The notes under the pieces are model-generated. The model saw only the letters and a program-made list of their open reading frames with translations, did no database searches and had not been told where the DNA came from. The position numbers and the translations under genes were made by a program. From NCBI GenBank assembly GCA_025351765.1, contig JANXVH010000019.1:1-47094 (forward strand): a DNA stretch of 47,094 nucleotides. The letters run 5' to 3'. Position 1 is the first letter of the stretch; each line of letters starts with the position of its first letter. This DNA comes from Pedobacter sp. (GTDB lineage Bacteria; Bacteroidota; Bacteroidia; Sphingobacteriales; Sphingobacteriaceae). Positions 36,697-46,903 of the stretch are shown piece by piece.

Positions 36697-37656
36697 TTAT
36701 TTCTTAACTCTTTTGATCACTTTTTGTACTGCTTCAACGATATTTATACTATCGAGGCCGTATTTTGTCATCAACTGATCAGGTGTGCCACTTTCTCCAA
36801 AGCTATCATTTACCGCTACGAATTCCTGTGGAGAAGGTAGTTCAGTAGATAGGAGTCTTGCAATGCTTTCACCCAATCCGCCAAATTTGTTGTGTTCTTC
36901 ACACGTAACCACACAGCCCGTTTTCTTAACAGATTTTAGCACAGCTTCCTCGTCAAGTGGTTTAATGGTATGAATGTTTATAATTTCTGCATCAATGCCA
37001 AGTTCAGCCAACTTCTCTCCGGCTTCAATCGCTTTCCAAACCATATGTCCGGTTGCAATGATCGTTACGTCAGTTCCTTCATTTACCATCCATGCTTTAC
37101 CTATCTCAAATTTTTGATCAGGATCTGTAAAAACAGGAATAACCGGTCTTCCAAAACGTAAGTAGACAGGGCCTTGATGGTCTGCAATGGCAATAGTTGC
37201 TGCTTTGGTCTGGTTGTAATCGCATGGGTTAATCACCGTCATACCAGGTAACATCTTCATTAAACCTATATCTTCTAGAATTTGGTGCGTTGCACCATCT
37301 TCACCTAATGTTAAACCGGCATGAGATGCACAGATCTTTACATTTTTATCTGAGTAGGCTACCGACTGGCGGATTTGATCATAAACCCTTCCTGTAGAGA
37401 AGTTGGCAAATGTACCCGTAAAAGGTATTTTACCGCCAATTGTTAGTCCTGAAGCTATCCCAATCATGTTAGCTTCCGCTATCCCAATCTGGAAAAATCG
37501 TTCAGGAAACTCCTTAATAAATGCTTCCATTTTTAAGGAACCAACAAGATCAGCACAAAGCGCTACAACTTCCGGATTTTTCTGACCGGCTTCAAGTAAT
37601 CCGGCACCAAAGCCAGAACGTGTATCTTTTTTTTCAGTATATGTGTACTTTTTCAT
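36697..37656 (-). CDS. Transketolase, C-terminal subunit (pyrimidine-binding part)
   Basis: Second half of a split transketolase, 319 residues. It has the pyrimidine-binding domain (GIAEANMIGIASGLTIGGKI with the catalytic Glu near residue 58, GLTLGEDGATHQ) and the C-terminal domain (VVTCEEHNKFGGLGESIA). It works with the protein encoded 15 nt upstream in the non-oxidative pentose phosphate pathway, transferring two-carbon units. Split transketolases are known in Archaea, Firmicutes and Bacteroidota. Homology to 1-deoxyxylulose-5-phosphate synthase halves was considered; gene pairing supports transketolase. Confidence 0.9.
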   Translation of the reverse strand: MKKYTYTEKKDTRSGFGAGLLEAGQKNPEVVALCADLVGSLKMEAFIKEFPERFFQIGIAEANMIGIASGLTIGGKIPFTGTFANFSTGRVYDQIRQSVAYSDKNVKICASHAGLTLGEDGATHQILEDIGLMKMLPGMTVINPCDYNQTKAATIAIADHQGPVYLRFGRPVIPVFTDPDQKFEIGKAWMVNEGTDVTIIATGHMVWKAIEAGEKLAELGIDAEIINIHTIKPLDEEAVLKSVKKTGCVVTCEEHNKFGGLGESIARLLSTELPSPQEFVAVNDSFGESGTPDQLMTKYGLDSINIVEAVQKVIKRVKK

Positions 37657-37671
37657 TATTATTTAGGCCGC

Positions 37672-38517
37672 TTAGTAATCTTTTAGGGAACTTGTTAACT
37701 GTTTTAATGATGATGCCAATTGCTCATCATTAGGCGCAACACCGTGCCACTTGTGCGATCCTACCATGAAGTCTACACCATATCCCATTTGGGTACTCAT
37801 TAAGTTTAAAATTGGTTTGCCTTTGCCGGTTAATGACTTTGCATAATGAAGCGCTTTAACAATAGCTTCCATATCATTACCATCAGAGTTGATCACATGC
37901 CACCCAAAAGCCTCAAACTTGTTCTGAAGATTTTCTAGGGACAATACTTTCTCTGTTGGACCGTCAATCTGCTGTCCGTTGTAATCTATACTTGCAATTA
38001 AATTGTCCACTTTATTAAATGGAGCGTACATGATTGCTTCCCAATTCTGGCCTTCTTGTAATTCTCCATCTCCATGTAAAGAGAAAATGGTGGCCTTATC
38101 TTTATTCAGTTTTTTTGCAAGTGCTGCGCCGATGGCTACAGACATTCCCTGCCCTAATGATCCTGAGGCTACCCTGATGCCAGGGAGTCCTTCATGTGTG
38201 GTAGGGTGCCCCTGAAGCCTCGAATTCAGTTTTCTGAATGTAGCTAATTCACTAGTTTCAAAATAACCAGATCTAGCTAAAACACTATAAAATACAGGAG
38301 AGATATGCCCGTTAGATAGGAAGAAAAGATCTTCATCCTTGCCCAGCATCGTAAAATCTGAGGAGTGATTCATCACTTCAAAATAAAGTGCGGTCATGAA
38401 ATCGGCACAACCTAACGACCCACCCGGATGGCCTGACTGGCATCCATGAACCATTCTAACAATATCCCGTCTTACCTGGGATGCAATATCTTCTAATTCT
38501 TTAATTGTATGTTTCAT
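37672..38517 (-). CDS. Transketolase, N-terminal subunit (TPP-binding part)
   Basis: First half of a split transketolase, 281 residues, carrying the thiamine diphosphate site. GHPGGSLGCADFMTALYF, FLSNGHISPVFYSVLA and GSLGQGMSVAIGAAL are conserved blocks; HGDGELQEGQNWEA, followed by SIDYNGQQIDGP, is the TPP/metal motif. SHKWHGVAPN closes the subunit. It is translated upstream of its partner with a 15-nt gap. TAAGTTTG, an exact -7 element, lies about 25 nt upstream and probably starts an operon that extends into the sigma-factor genes. Confidence 0.92.
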   Translation of the reverse strand: MKHTIKELEDIASQVRRDIVRMVHGCQSGHPGGSLGCADFMTALYFEVMNHSSDFTMLGKDEDLFFLSNGHISPVFYSVLARSGYFETSELATFRKLNSRLQGHPTTHEGLPGIRVASGSLGQGMSVAIGAALAKKLNKDKATIFSLHGDGELQEGQNWEAIMYAPFNKVDNLIASIDYNGQQIDGPTEKVLSLENLQNKFEAFGWHVINSDGNDMEAIVKALHYAKSLTGKGKPILNLMSTQMGYGVDFMVGSHKWHGVAPNDEQLASSLKQLTSSLKDY

Positions 38518-38541
38518 TAACTTGGTTATTGATTAATAAAA

Positions 38542-38549
38542 CAAACTTA
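38542..38549 (-). promoter_or_regulatory. -7 element upstream of the transketolase operon
   Basis: On the minus strand TAAGTTTG matches TAnnTTTG exactly and lies 25 nt before the transketolase start. No good TTTG is seen at the -33 distance. Confidence 0.45.
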
Positions 38550-38613
38550 GATAAAATTGTTTTGATATTTATAATTCTCTAGTAGAGTGTATGTTCTTTA
38601 TTCCATTTCTTTT

Positions 38614-39078
38614 TTATACACTTATGAGGTCGAACACCTGCGCGCTGGCATTCTTAGTATCTACTTTGCTAATGATGTGGATAATGGTTCCTTCTTCATC
38701 AATGATAAATGTTTTACGATTGGTGCCCATATAAGTTTTGCCATACATGCTTTTTTCTCCCCAAACTCCATAGGCCTCGACAATCTTTTTATCTATATCT
38801 GCAAGGAGCGGAAAAGGGAGCTCATGTTTGCTTATAAATTTTTTGTGTGATTTCTCATCGTCAGTACTCACACCAAGTACCACAATTCCTTTAGCTGCAA
38901 GTGTTTGGTAATTATCCCTGAAATCGCAGGCCTCTGCTGTACAACCAGGGGTGTCATCTTTTGGATAAAAATACAGCACCACCATTTTTCCGGTAAATTG
39001 TGCCAGAGAGATTTGATTTCCATCCTGATCTTGTACACTAAACTCTGGTGCCTTTTGGCCCTCCTTTAATTCGGTCAT
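38614..39078 (-). CDS. bcp: Thioredoxin-dependent peroxiredoxin (Bcp type)
   Basis: Cytoplasmic thiol peroxidase of 154 residues that reduces hydroperoxides with electrons from thioredoxin. YPKDDTPGCTAEACDFRDNY has the peroxidatic Cys in PGCT and the second Cys five residues later, the atypical 2-Cys Bcp pattern. GVSTDDEKSHKKF and TFIIDEEGTI are family blocks. It is the last gene of a tight cluster: it begins 5 nt after the M23 peptidase gene. Confidence 0.95.
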   Translation of the reverse strand: MTELKEGQKAPEFSVQDQDGNQISLAQFTGKMVVLYFYPKDDTPGCTAEACDFRDNYQTLAAKGIVVLGVSTDDEKSHKKFISKHELPFPLLADIDKKIVEAYGVWGEKSMYGKTYMGTNRKTFIIDEEGTIIHIISKVDTKNASAQVFDLISV

Positions 39079-39083
39079 AATAT

Positions 39084-40799
39084 TTATTTATAAAATGTAA
39101 TTGAATAATTTTTAATGTTGTCTTTCATGTCCGCTAGAACCAATTCAAAGGTATGCTTACCCGGGCCGGCCCTCTCGTCGAAGGTATGCCATAATGATGC
39201 TGTTTTAGCATCAAACTCAATCAACACCCATTTTCCGTCTATATACCCATTGAAGCTTTTAACGCCCGAGAGGTTGTCGCGAATAGTGAATATCATCTTG
39301 CTAATGCCCGCCATATTTTTACCGTTCGTAATGTTTTGCGGCAAAATTACAGGCGCTACAGTATCAATCGCTATGTAAAAACTACCGAAAGTACGTGGTT
39401 TAGCTTTTACATAACCATTTTCATAATAACCTCCTTGCGAGGATAATTTAGTGCTAACTATCAAGGCCTTGTCTTTATATTTAGAAAGACTACTATCTGC
39501 TTTTATCCATAATTCAAATCCGATATGGAGTGGAGTAATGTTGTTATGGATCTGATGAATTGAAGAATAAGCATTAGTTGTTGGTCTTGGTTGTGTTTTG
39601 TAAATAAAATTAAGATCGTTGTAAAGTGTTCCTTTCGGTAAAATAACTTTAATCTGGTCGTTGTTAAATTCATTACCTGTTGCATAAGAGAATGTTGTAC
39701 CCAATACTGGGGCAAACTGTATCGTAGCCATTTGGGCCTTTACCTGAAATGCAAGCGTACTTTTATTTCCCTTTCCATCTGTTACAATGTATTTTAGCTG
39801 ATGTATTGCCCCATCGTTAAAATCAATGCGCCCGCGATTAACCAGATTGCTGTAAATAGAAAGTGGATTACCAGGATCTACAAAGCTCTTTTGAACGCTT
39901 CTTTTGCTGCTAAGGTATAGCGGATAATCAATATGTGAATTGATTGCCTTACTGTCTTCAAACTCAAATGTCTCCATTGCAGATGTGAAGACAGGTTTCT
40001 CATCCAACAATAACTCGATCGAATAAACCCCATTTAAGCCCGATGCGCCGTTATGGCGGTCTGTTGTTACCAATCCAAATCCAATTTCCCCACTCAAATT
40101 GAGCGTAGCTGATCCCGCTAAGCGATAACTCCCTAAACTACCTGTTGCCTGTAAAAATTGCTTAGGAGTAAATTCATTGAACGGCTTTTTATTTAGTTGA
40201 TAGACATAAATTGAATAGATAACCGGCGGAATATTATCTGGAATTTCCAGGCCGAATAACAAGGGATTTATGGTGGCCTCCGTATTGGTATTCCTAATTT
40301 CAAAGTGTAAATGCGGGCCGCCAGAGCTTCCAGTATTACCGCTGTAGGCAATTACATCACCTTTATGCACAGGTATCAACAATTGGTTCGGCACCTCATC
40401 TATCTCGTAGCTTTTCTTTTGATATTGCAGAGATTTAACCTGCCTGGCAATCTTTGGACTATACCTGGAAAGGTGACCATATACAGACGTAAATCCATTA
40501 GGATGGTTAATGTATAACGCCAATCCAAAACCACTATTTTGCACCCTTAATCTAGAAATGTAACCGTCTGCAATAGCATATACCGGGTAGCCTTGGCGTT
40601 GGTTGGTGCGGTAATCCATGCCCGAGTGAAAATGGTTCGGTCGGAGCTCCCCAAAAGACCCTGCAAGAGCTGGAGGTACGATGTCTAAGGGTGGTCTGAA
40701 ATCATTAAGTGGGTAGTGGTTGCCACTAAATATTTGCTGCGCTTTAATGTGAACTGTTGCCAGAACAAGTAATAAAAATAAGATGGATGATTTTGTCAT
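39084..40799 (-). CDS. M23 family metallopeptidase (LytM-like) with C-terminal beta domains
   Basis: Exported peptidoglycan endopeptidase of 571 residues. The signal peptide (1-20) is followed by the M23 domain (about 50-190). NHFHSGMDYRT supplies the first zinc His and Asp, and GGPHLHFEIRNTNTEA holds the HxH motif, so the zinc site looks intact. About 370 residues of beta-rich sequence follow, probably Ig-like domains (KAINSHIDYPLY, DNLSGVKSFNGYID). The final part may bind the cell wall or a partner. It lies 3 nt after the FAA hydrolase gene and 5 nt before bcp, so the three form an operon. Confidence 0.92.
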   Translation of the reverse strand: MTKSSILFLLLVLATVHIKAQQIFSGNHYPLNDFRPPLDIVPPALAGSFGELRPNHFHSGMDYRTNQRQGYPVYAIADGYISRLRVQNSGFGLALYINHPNGFTSVYGHLSRYSPKIARQVKSLQYQKKSYEIDEVPNQLLIPVHKGDVIAYSGNTGSSGGPHLHFEIRNTNTEATINPLLFGLEIPDNIPPVIYSIYVYQLNKKPFNEFTPKQFLQATGSLGSYRLAGSATLNLSGEIGFGLVTTDRHNGASGLNGVYSIELLLDEKPVFTSAMETFEFEDSKAINSHIDYPLYLSSKRSVQKSFVDPGNPLSIYSNLVNRGRIDFNDGAIHQLKYIVTDGKGNKSTLAFQVKAQMATIQFAPVLGTTFSYATGNEFNNDQIKVILPKGTLYNDLNFIYKTQPRPTTNAYSSIHQIHNNITPLHIGFELWIKADSSLSKYKDKALIVSTKLSSQGGYYENGYVKAKPRTFGSFYIAIDTVAPVILPQNITNGKNMAGISKMIFTIRDNLSGVKSFNGYIDGKWVLIEFDAKTASLWHTFDERAGPGKHTFELVLADMKDNIKNYSITFYK

Positions 40800-40802
40800 T
40801 GT

Positions 40803-41414
40803 CTATTTGATCTCAAAATTTAGCAATTCATTACCGGCAAGAGTCCCAATCAGCTTATCGTTCTGCTGCACTTGCCCAACTCCTTCAGGAGTTCCCGTAA
40901 ATAAGAGATCTCCTTTTTTGAGGGTGATGTATTGCGAAACAAAAGCAATGATTTGCTCATAAGAAAAAAGCATGTTGCTGGTATTTCCTTTTTGTCTTAA
41001 GTTACCATTTATTTCAAGCTTAAAATCCAGTTGAGTTAAATCTCCGAGCTGCTCTTTTGGTAAAAAATTGCTAATTGCTGCAGAATTATCGAATGCCTTG
41101 GCAAGTTCCCAGGGCAATCCTTTGCTTTTATGATCTGCTTGTATATCCCTGGCGGTGAAATCGATGCCTAGGCCAATCTCATCAAAATACTTCGATGCAA
41201 ACTTCTCGGCAATGTGTTTTCCTTCTTTACAAATTTTCAGTACAACCTCCACTTCATAATGGATATCGTTAGAAAATTCCGGTAAATAAAAAGGTTTGTT
41301 GTCTTTCAGTGCTGCAGTATCTGGTTTAAGGAAAATAACAGGGTTGCCCGGAATAGGATTATTTAGTTCTTTCGCATGTGCCGCATAGTTGCGCCCAATG
41401 GCAATAATTTTCAT
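40803..41414 (-). CDS. Fumarylacetoacetate hydrolase family protein
   Basis: A 203-residue FAH-fold enzyme. HYEVEVVLKI carries the two metal-binding Glu residues, GLGIDFTARDIQ the third acidic ligand, and GDLLFTGTPEGVGQV is the C-terminal block. FAH proteins act as hydrolases, isomerases or decarboxylases on 2-oxo acids, including acylpyruvate hydrolase and oxaloacetate decarboxylase. The single-domain length fits the acylpyruvase group; substrate is not readable. It is the first gene of the cluster with the M23 peptidase and bcp. Confidence 0.9.
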   Translation of the reverse strand: MKIIAIGRNYAAHAKELNNPIPGNPVIFLKPDTAALKDNKPFYLPEFSNDIHYEVEVVLKICKEGKHIAEKFASKYFDEIGLGIDFTARDIQADHKSKGLPWELAKAFDNSAAISNFLPKEQLGDLTQLDFKLEINGNLRQKGNTSNMLFSYEQIIAFVSQYITLKKGDLLFTGTPEGVGQVQQNDKLIGTLAGNELLNFEIK

Positions 41415-41472
41415 TCGATAGTGTTTTTACGAAAATAGGAATTATGATACAAAAAGAGGAAAGATAATAGCT

Positions 41473-41997
41473 TTATAGTACTGAAATGCGTTTAACAACA
41501 GTCTCAGATCCGGCAACAACCTTAAGAAAATAGATGCCCGTGTTTAAGCGGTTTGGGATGTTATAAGTCTTTGTCTGTTCGCCCGGACCTATTCGTTCAT
41601 TGGCCAGTGTTACTACTTCATTGCCAAGAAGATCCATAATCTTAACAGAAAAACTAGCTTCGCGATCTATACGAACGATCATATTTACCTCATCATCTAC
41701 AGGATTGGGATAAACTTTTAATACGACAAGTAATTTATCGCTTTTAGCGGAAATGCCAGTAATAGTCGTTTTGGTGGCAGCTATAACTTCTGTATAAGGA
41801 ACAAAGCCAAAAAGGTATTTTGGTTTGTAAGTGGGCACGGTACCTTTGATAAGCGGGGTATTTACCATCTTTTTAGAGCGAATACTATTGATAGCGCTAT
41901 CAGGTTTCTGAGCAAAAACAACTGTACTGCCTAATATGCAGATGCCAATCAGGCAAAAGATATTATGTACAAGCGTTACAATTGGTTTTATACTCAT
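41473..41997 (-). CDS. Short exported protein with a type IX secretion (type A) sorting domain
   Basis: Begin at the ATG at 41997; the open frame extends to a TTG at 42009, which is a poor start. The 174-residue product has a signal peptide (ends VVFAQ), about 65 residues of low-identity sequence, and a C-terminal type A sorting domain (VYPNPVDDEVN, SVKIMDLLGNEV, LNTGIYFLKVV, VKRISVL) used for T9SS export and anchoring. There is no recognisable cargo domain, so most of the protein is its own sorting signal. It stands alone. A TATTTTTG element overlaps its upstream edge (42014-42007). Confidence 0.8.
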   Translation of the reverse strand: MSIKPIVTLVHNIFCLIGICILGSTVVFAQKPDSAINSIRSKKMVNTPLIKGTVPTYKPKYLFGFVPYTEVIAATKTTITGISAKSDKLLVVLKVYPNPVDDEVNMIVRIDREASFSVKIMDLLGNEVVTLANERIGPGEQTKTYNIPNRLNTGIYFLKVVAGSETVVKRISVL

Positions 41998-42126
41998 ATA
42001 GGAAGCCAAAAATATAAATATAAAACAAAAAAATCAGGGTTTTTGTTCCTAATTTATTCTTTTAACAATATTTAACAAGTTATTACGTTAATAAATTCCT
42101 TGCATTGCTCCCGCGGCTAACATGAA

Positions 42127-45100
42127 TTATTTAACGGCCGCTTTAATCGAGTTTTTAATGCTTTCTAGTTTTACCGGTTTGGCAAGATAATCGTTCATTC
42201 CGGCCTTCATGCAAATTGCTTTGTCTTCAGGCATGGCATTCCCGGTCATTGCTATAATATAAGGCTGTTTAACGGAAAGCATCCTTATAAGTCGGGTGGC
42301 TTCCAGCCCGTCCATTAAAGGCATCTGAACATCCATCAATACTACATCGTAAACACCTGTTTTCACCGCTTCCAGTGCTACAAGACCATTCTCCGCTAAT
42401 GTTGCTTCATAACCAAGCTTTTTTAACACCAAGAGGATGAGGCGCTGGTTAACCTCATTGTCTTCCGCTACCAGGATACTTAAAGGGATTTCCAGTGCAA
42501 AGTTTTCTTCGAGAATCTTCGTGTGCACAGGATTGAAGAATGTAAAGGATTGGGTTTTAAGGGCTTCTTGGATGCTTCGTAACAATTGCCTTTTTTTTAC
42601 AGGCTTGGTCAGTATGGTAGAAAAAAGGCCTGGATATTTTTGCTTACTTTCATCACCTATAGAACTGAGCATCACTACAGGTAAGGGATTTTTTTTGCTC
42701 ATGTTTGCCTTTGCTAGGTCAACGCCATCATTTTCGGGCATTTCCATATCCGTAATGATTAGCCGGATATCTGGTTCTTTCTCCAAATAATCGAGTGCCT
42801 GGCCTACAGAATTGCTGGCAATAGGGATAAGATTCCAGTTCAGTAGCTGGGTTTTAAGGATAAGCAGATTGGTCGTATTGTCGTCCACGATGAGCACCTT
42901 GCTACCTTTAAGCCTATCCAGGTTTTCATCTATTGCTGTTTCCGCGAGCATTTTTTCGCTAATGCCTGCCCGAATGGTAAATTGGAATGTTGATCCCTTT
43001 CCTGCTTCACTTTTAACACGTATTTTGCCGCCCATCAAATTGACCAAACGCTCACAAATAACTAAGCCCAGTCCTGTGCCACCATATTTTCGCGTAGTTG
43101 ATGAATCGACTTGACTAAACGCCTTAAAAAGATTGTCCATTTTTTCCTGTGGAATACCGATCCCAGTATCGTGAATGTTAAAGCCTAGGATTAACACATC
43201 GGGTGATTCAGAATCAGCGTTATAAACATGAATAAATACCTCACCTTTTGAAGTAAATTTCAATGCATTACTCGTCAGGTTAATCAGCACTTGTTTTAAC
43301 CTTAAACTATCGCCTACAATGTAATCTGGAATGTTGGAATCAATCTGGTAAATTAGGTCTATGTTTTTCTTGGCAGCCTGCTGTGCAAACAAATCCATCA
43401 CTTCCTCAATCACCTGGCGCAGTTCAAAGTCTTCCTCTTCAATATCCAGCTTTCCCGATTCAATTTTAGAAAAATCAAGGATATCATTAATTACGCTCAA
43501 TAGACTGTCGCCGCAGGAAATAATAGTTTCCGTAAACTCTCTTTGTTCGGTGTTTAATTCCGTCTCGCCAAGTAGGGAAGCCATCCCAATTACCCCATTC
43601 ATTGGCGTTCTGATCTCATGGCTCATAGTGGCTAAGAAAATACTTTTTGCACGGTTGGCTTTTTCTGCATCAGCCCTTAAGGCATGCTCATATTCCTTTT
43701 GCGCATAAAGTTCTTCAGATTGTACAGTCAGCTCTTCAGATTGTGCTTGCAGCTCCTCATTCAATGTCTGCATTTCGTCTGCTTGTTTCTGAATTACAAC
43801 CGTTCTTTCCGTAACCAGGATCTCCAAGAGGTCATTTTGTTTTAATATAGCATTAATCCGGTACCGGTATACCGCATAAATGATTCCTGAAATAACCAGG
43901 GCTACTATAATCCTAAACCACCAGGTTTCCCAGTAAGGCGGGATTATAATGATTTCAATACTTGCTATCCTTGGTGACCAGACCCCATTGCTACTTTGAC
44001 TTTTAGCCTTAAATACATAGTCTCCAGGTGGTAAATTGGTGTATACCGCATTATTATTGTTTCCTACATCATTCCAGGTGGAATCAATGCCCTCCAACAT
44101 ATACGCATAACGCTTTTTTTCTGGAGATACTACATCCAGAGCTGCAAATTCAAAGGAAATAAATGATTGATTATGGTTTAGCCTGATGGACTTTGTTTCA
44201 GAAATGTCCAGTTTTAAAGGAGAACTGGCCTTAGAGTTTTTAGCCACTTCAACGGTTTTATTGAACAATTGAAATTTTGTAATTACCACAGGAGTTCGAT
44301 ATTCAGATGCGCCAATACCCACAGGGTTAAAAGAATTAAAGCCATTGTTGCCGCCAAAATAAAGCTGTCCGGATCGGGTTACCAGAGCTGATTTCTGTTT
44401 AAATTCGCTTCCCTGAAGGCCATCTTCTACTGTAAAATTGACAAATTGCCGAGTCTTCGGATTAAATTTAGACAAACCTCCATTAGAACTAACCCACAAC
44501 ATTCCCTGCTTGTCCTCTACCACAGCCTGGGTATAATGGTTACTTAGACCATTCTTGTCAGAAAAGACTTCGAATTTAGAACTGCGCGGATCAAATTTGT
44601 GAAGACCGGCAAATGTAGTGACCCAGATATTGCCCAAGTGATCTTCCAGTATATCTGTTACGGTATTGTCACTCAGCCCACTGCTTTTCCCACTTTCGTA
44701 ACGTGTAAAACTGTTTCTTTTTTGGTCGTAATAGTTTAACCCTCCGTCATTGGTACCTACCCATACGTTCCCAATTCTATCAGGTTCAATAGCGGTAATA
44801 AGATTGCTGCTTATAGAGTGTGCATCTGCAGGATGATGTTCCCAGTGGGTAAATTTCCCATTTGCGGAGCTGTACTTGTTTAAGCCGCTCCCGAATGTAC
44901 CTATCCACATTTGATCCCCCTTGCCACGAGCAATGGCATACACATTGTCGTTGCCCAAACTTCCCGGATCTTTGGGGTCGTTTCTTAACGTCCTGAATTT
45001 TTTAATCTTTGGGTTGTAAATACTAAGACCATCTCCCCAGGTACCAATCCATAAGTTTTCATCTTTATCACTTTCTATCGCCAGAACGTAGTTGCCATTA

Positions 45101-46350
45101 ATGCTCCCTGATGCTGTATTTTTCATGAAGGCACTAAATTTACCGGTGTTTTTGTCTAAGAAATTTAGACCGCCCCCATCAGTACCAATCCAAAGATTTT
45201 CCTGACTATCCTCGTGAAAACTAAGTACAAAATTATTAGATATGCTATTAGATGAAGTGTGTTTATAATGCAAAAAACTACTGCTTTGAATTTTATAGAG
45301 GTTCAACCCACCGCTATACACCCCAATCCACATATTGCCCGCACGGTCCCTTTTGATTACGTTAATGGAATTATTGGTCAAACTGTTTTGGTTAACGTCA
45401 TCGTGCACATGGGTAACGAACTGAAAGGTATTTGGATGAAGGATGCTGAGGCCGCCATTTTCCGTTCCTATCCATAGGTTACCACTGCTGTCCTCTGCTA
45501 TGGTCTTTACATCGTCATGGGCTAGTGAGCCCGGTTGTCCGGCCTGATGTCGAAATGGCTTAAATGTATTTGTTGACTCTTCGAACAGGTTTAAACCAAA
45601 ATCATAGGTGCCTACCCAAATTCTTTTTTTACTATCCTCAAAAATTGAGGTTATCCCATTTCCGGTTATCGCCCCCTTAGAATTATCTGCTACAAATCGA
45701 TGAAAGGATCCTGTTTTTGCATCAAATAAGCCAAGTCCGTATTGGGTGCCGGCCCAAAGGCGATGTTGGCTGTCCATAAGCAGAGCAGTTACTGCATTGC
45801 TGTTAATGCTTTTTGGGTTTGCGGCCGAAGTTTGGTAGTGAACTGCAACACCTTTTTTTGGGTCAAAATGATCAAGGCCGTTGGTTGTGCCCAGCCAAAG
45901 GGTCTGATCGGCAGCCACTACAATCGCGTTAATTCGTGTTGCCGCAATACTATTTTTATTCCTGTCCTCATGCACGTAACTATAAAAACAATTTCGCCTT
46001 CGGTCGTATTTATTAAGCCCCCCCTCGTTTGTTCCTATCCAGATATTGCCTAGACGATCTTCTGCCAGATCTGTGATAAAGTCATTACTTAATTTGCTGT
46101 TGTCCTTATCTTTATGTCTAAAAATTTTAAAATTTGTGCCGTCAAATCTATTTAATCCATCTCGGGTTCCTATCCATATGAAACCCCTGGAATCCTGAAG
46201 TATACAATTGACATTGTTCTCTGAAAGGCCATTCCTGCTATCCAGGTGATTGAAATGAATTTCTCTGGTTTGCCCTTTTACAGCCATTACAAAGGCCAGC
46301 ATGAATGCGGATATTATCCAGACATAGACTTTGCAGGTATTTTTTTTCAT
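42127..46350 (-). CDS. Hybrid histidine kinase with periplasmic Reg_prop propellers and two receiver domains
   Basis: A 1407-residue membrane sensor. The signal peptide (1-27) is followed by many Reg_prop repeats of the form NIWIGTxxGGLN (about 35-690), which form two propellers. A Y_Y_Y domain follows (about 710-795, [17 protein letters not shown]), then one membrane helix (about 805-828). A coiled coil with a repeated [20 protein letters not shown] leads to HisKA ([11 protein letters not shown], His911) and HATPase ([20 protein letters not shown]). Two receivers end the protein: TDMEMP (Asp1201) and [10 protein letters not shown] (Asp1340). Both receivers keep their acceptor Asp and the Lys of KPV. 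Classical Bacteroidota HTCS proteins end in an AraC-type DNA-binding domain; this one does not, so it must signal to a separate partner. None is encoded nearby. Confidence 0.93.
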   Translation of the reverse strand: MKKNTCKVYVWIISAFMLAFVMAVKGQTREIHFNHLDSRNGLSENNVNCILQDSRGFIWIGTRDGLNRFDGTNFKIFRHKDKDNSKLSNDFITDLAEDRLGNIWIGTNEGGLNKYDRRRNCFYSYVHEDRNKNSIAATRINAIVVAADQTLWLGTTNGLDHFDPKKGVAVHYQTSAANPKSINSNAVTALLMDSQHRLWAGTQYGLGLFDAKTGSFHRFVADNSKGAITGNGITSIFEDSKKRIWVGTYDFGLNLFEESTNTFKPFRHQAGQPGSLAHDDVKTIAEDSSGNLWIGTENGGLSILHPNTFQFVTHVHDDVNQNSLTNNSINVIKRDRAGNMWIGVYSGGLNLYKIQSSSFLHYKHTSSNSISNNFVLSFHEDSQENLWIGTDGGGLNFLDKNTGKFSAFMKNTASGSINGNYVLAIESDKDENLWIGTWGDGLSIYNPKIKKFRTLRNDPKDPGSLGNDNVYAIARGKGDQMWIGTFGSGLNKYSSANGKFTHWEHHPADAHSISSNLITAIEPDRIGNVWVGTNDGGLNYYDQKRNSFTRYESGKSSGLSDNTVTDILEDHLGNIWVTTFAGLHKFDPRSSKFEVFSDKNGLSNHYTQAVVEDKQGMLWVSSNGGLSKFNPKTRQFVNFTVEDGLQGSEFKQKSALVTRSGQLYFGGNNGFNSFNPVGIGASEYRTPVVITKFQLFNKTVEVAKNSKASSPLKLDISETKSIRLNHNQSFISFEFAALDVVSPEKKRYAYMLEGIDSTWNDVGNNNNAVYTNLPPGDYVFKAKSQSSNGVWSPRIASIEIIIIPPYWETWWFRIIVALVISGIIYAVYRYRINAILKQNDLLEILVTERTVVIQKQADEMQTLNEELQAQSEELTVQSEELYAQKEYEHALRADAEKANRAKSIFLATMSHEIRTPMNGVIGMASLLGETELNTEQREFTETIISCGDSLLSVINDILDFSKIESGKLDIEEEDFELRQVIEEVMDLFAQQAAKKNIDLIYQIDSNIPDYIVGDSLRLKQVLINLTSNALKFTSKGEVFIHVYNADSESPDVLILGFNIHDTGIGIPQEKMDNLFKAFSQVDSSTTRKYGGTGLGLVICERLVNLMGGKIRVKSEAGKGSTFQFTIRAGISEKMLAETAIDENLDRLKGSKVLIVDDNTTNLLILKTQLLNWNLIPIASNSVGQALDYLEKEPDIRLIITDMEMPENDGVDLAKANMSKKNPLPVVMLSSIGDESKQKYPGLFSTILTKPVKKRQLLRSIQEALKTQSFTFFNPVHTKILEENFALEIPLSILVAEDNEVNQRLILLVLKKLGYEATLAENGLVALEAVKTGVYDVVLMDVQMPLMDGLEATRLIRMLSVKQPYIIAMTGNAMPEDKAICMKAGMNDYLAKPVKLESIKNSIKAAVK

Positions 46351-46510
46351 CAGAGGTAATTCTATATTTGGTCAACACAATTTATTAAATAAACTGAAAA
46401 AATCAATATAATAATAAAGAAAACACGTAATTAATAACCTTTCTTTTATCCAAGGAAACCGCGGCTTTCATCCAAAAGCAGCGGTGTAATAAAAAACAAA
46501 AAGACAATCT

Positions 46511-46903
46511 TCACTTCAAGAACTTCACATACGCCAAAAGGATAATAATACAAACCAAACCTGCACCAACCCAAATCCATGTTTTACTGGGGGCGCTTTC
46601 TTTGATGATAACCTCTTTTTTAGCGGTAGCTGCGGTTTCTAACTTTGCAGTACCAAATCCAGCCTGATCAAGCTGCTCTTTAATATTTTTGTGGCCATAT
46701 AAAGTGCCATCCGTTCTGTATACGTATTCATTAGTTTCTTTGGTAGCTTTCGTTAAATCAAGCTGAGTAAGCTGGGCATTGGATGAAGTGGTTTGAATAT
46801 CAGTTTTCTGCACTTTAGTGGTCTTCTTCATTAGGTTACATCCGTTAATCAACAATAAATACCAGATCAGGAAGCAGCAGAACCCTGCGAATGATAATTT
46901 CAT
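46511..46903 (-). CDS. Lipobox plus C-terminal membrane anchor protein, candidate unimolecular spanin
   Basis: A 130-residue protein. An N-terminal lipoprotein signal ends LLLINGC (lipobox INGC, Cys22). A polar linker of about 85 residues follows, containing TNEYVYRTDGTLYGHKNI. A single membrane helix lies at about residues 108-128 (WIWVGAGLVCIIILLAYVKF). An N-terminal lipid anchor with a C-terminal inner-membrane helix is the layout of phage u-spanins (for example T1 gp11, about 130 residues), which fuse the two membranes at lysis. The ATG overlaps the stop of a CHAP peptidase gene (ATGA), so the two are translationally coupled. A general envelope lipoprotein remains possible; I see no sequence match to a named family. 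Confidence 0.6.
   Translation of the reverse strand: MKLSFAGFCCFLIWYLLLINGCNLMKKTTKVQKTDIQTTSSNAQLTQLDLTKATKETNEYVYRTDGTLYGHKNIKEQLDQAGFGTAKLETAATAKKEVIIKESAPSKTWIWVGAGLVCIIILLAYVKFLK

Noticed and set aside
41998..42009. TTG start for the T9SS-sorted protein
   Set aside because: The ATG at 41997 gives a normal signal peptide, and TTG adds only four residues overlapping a promoter-like element.
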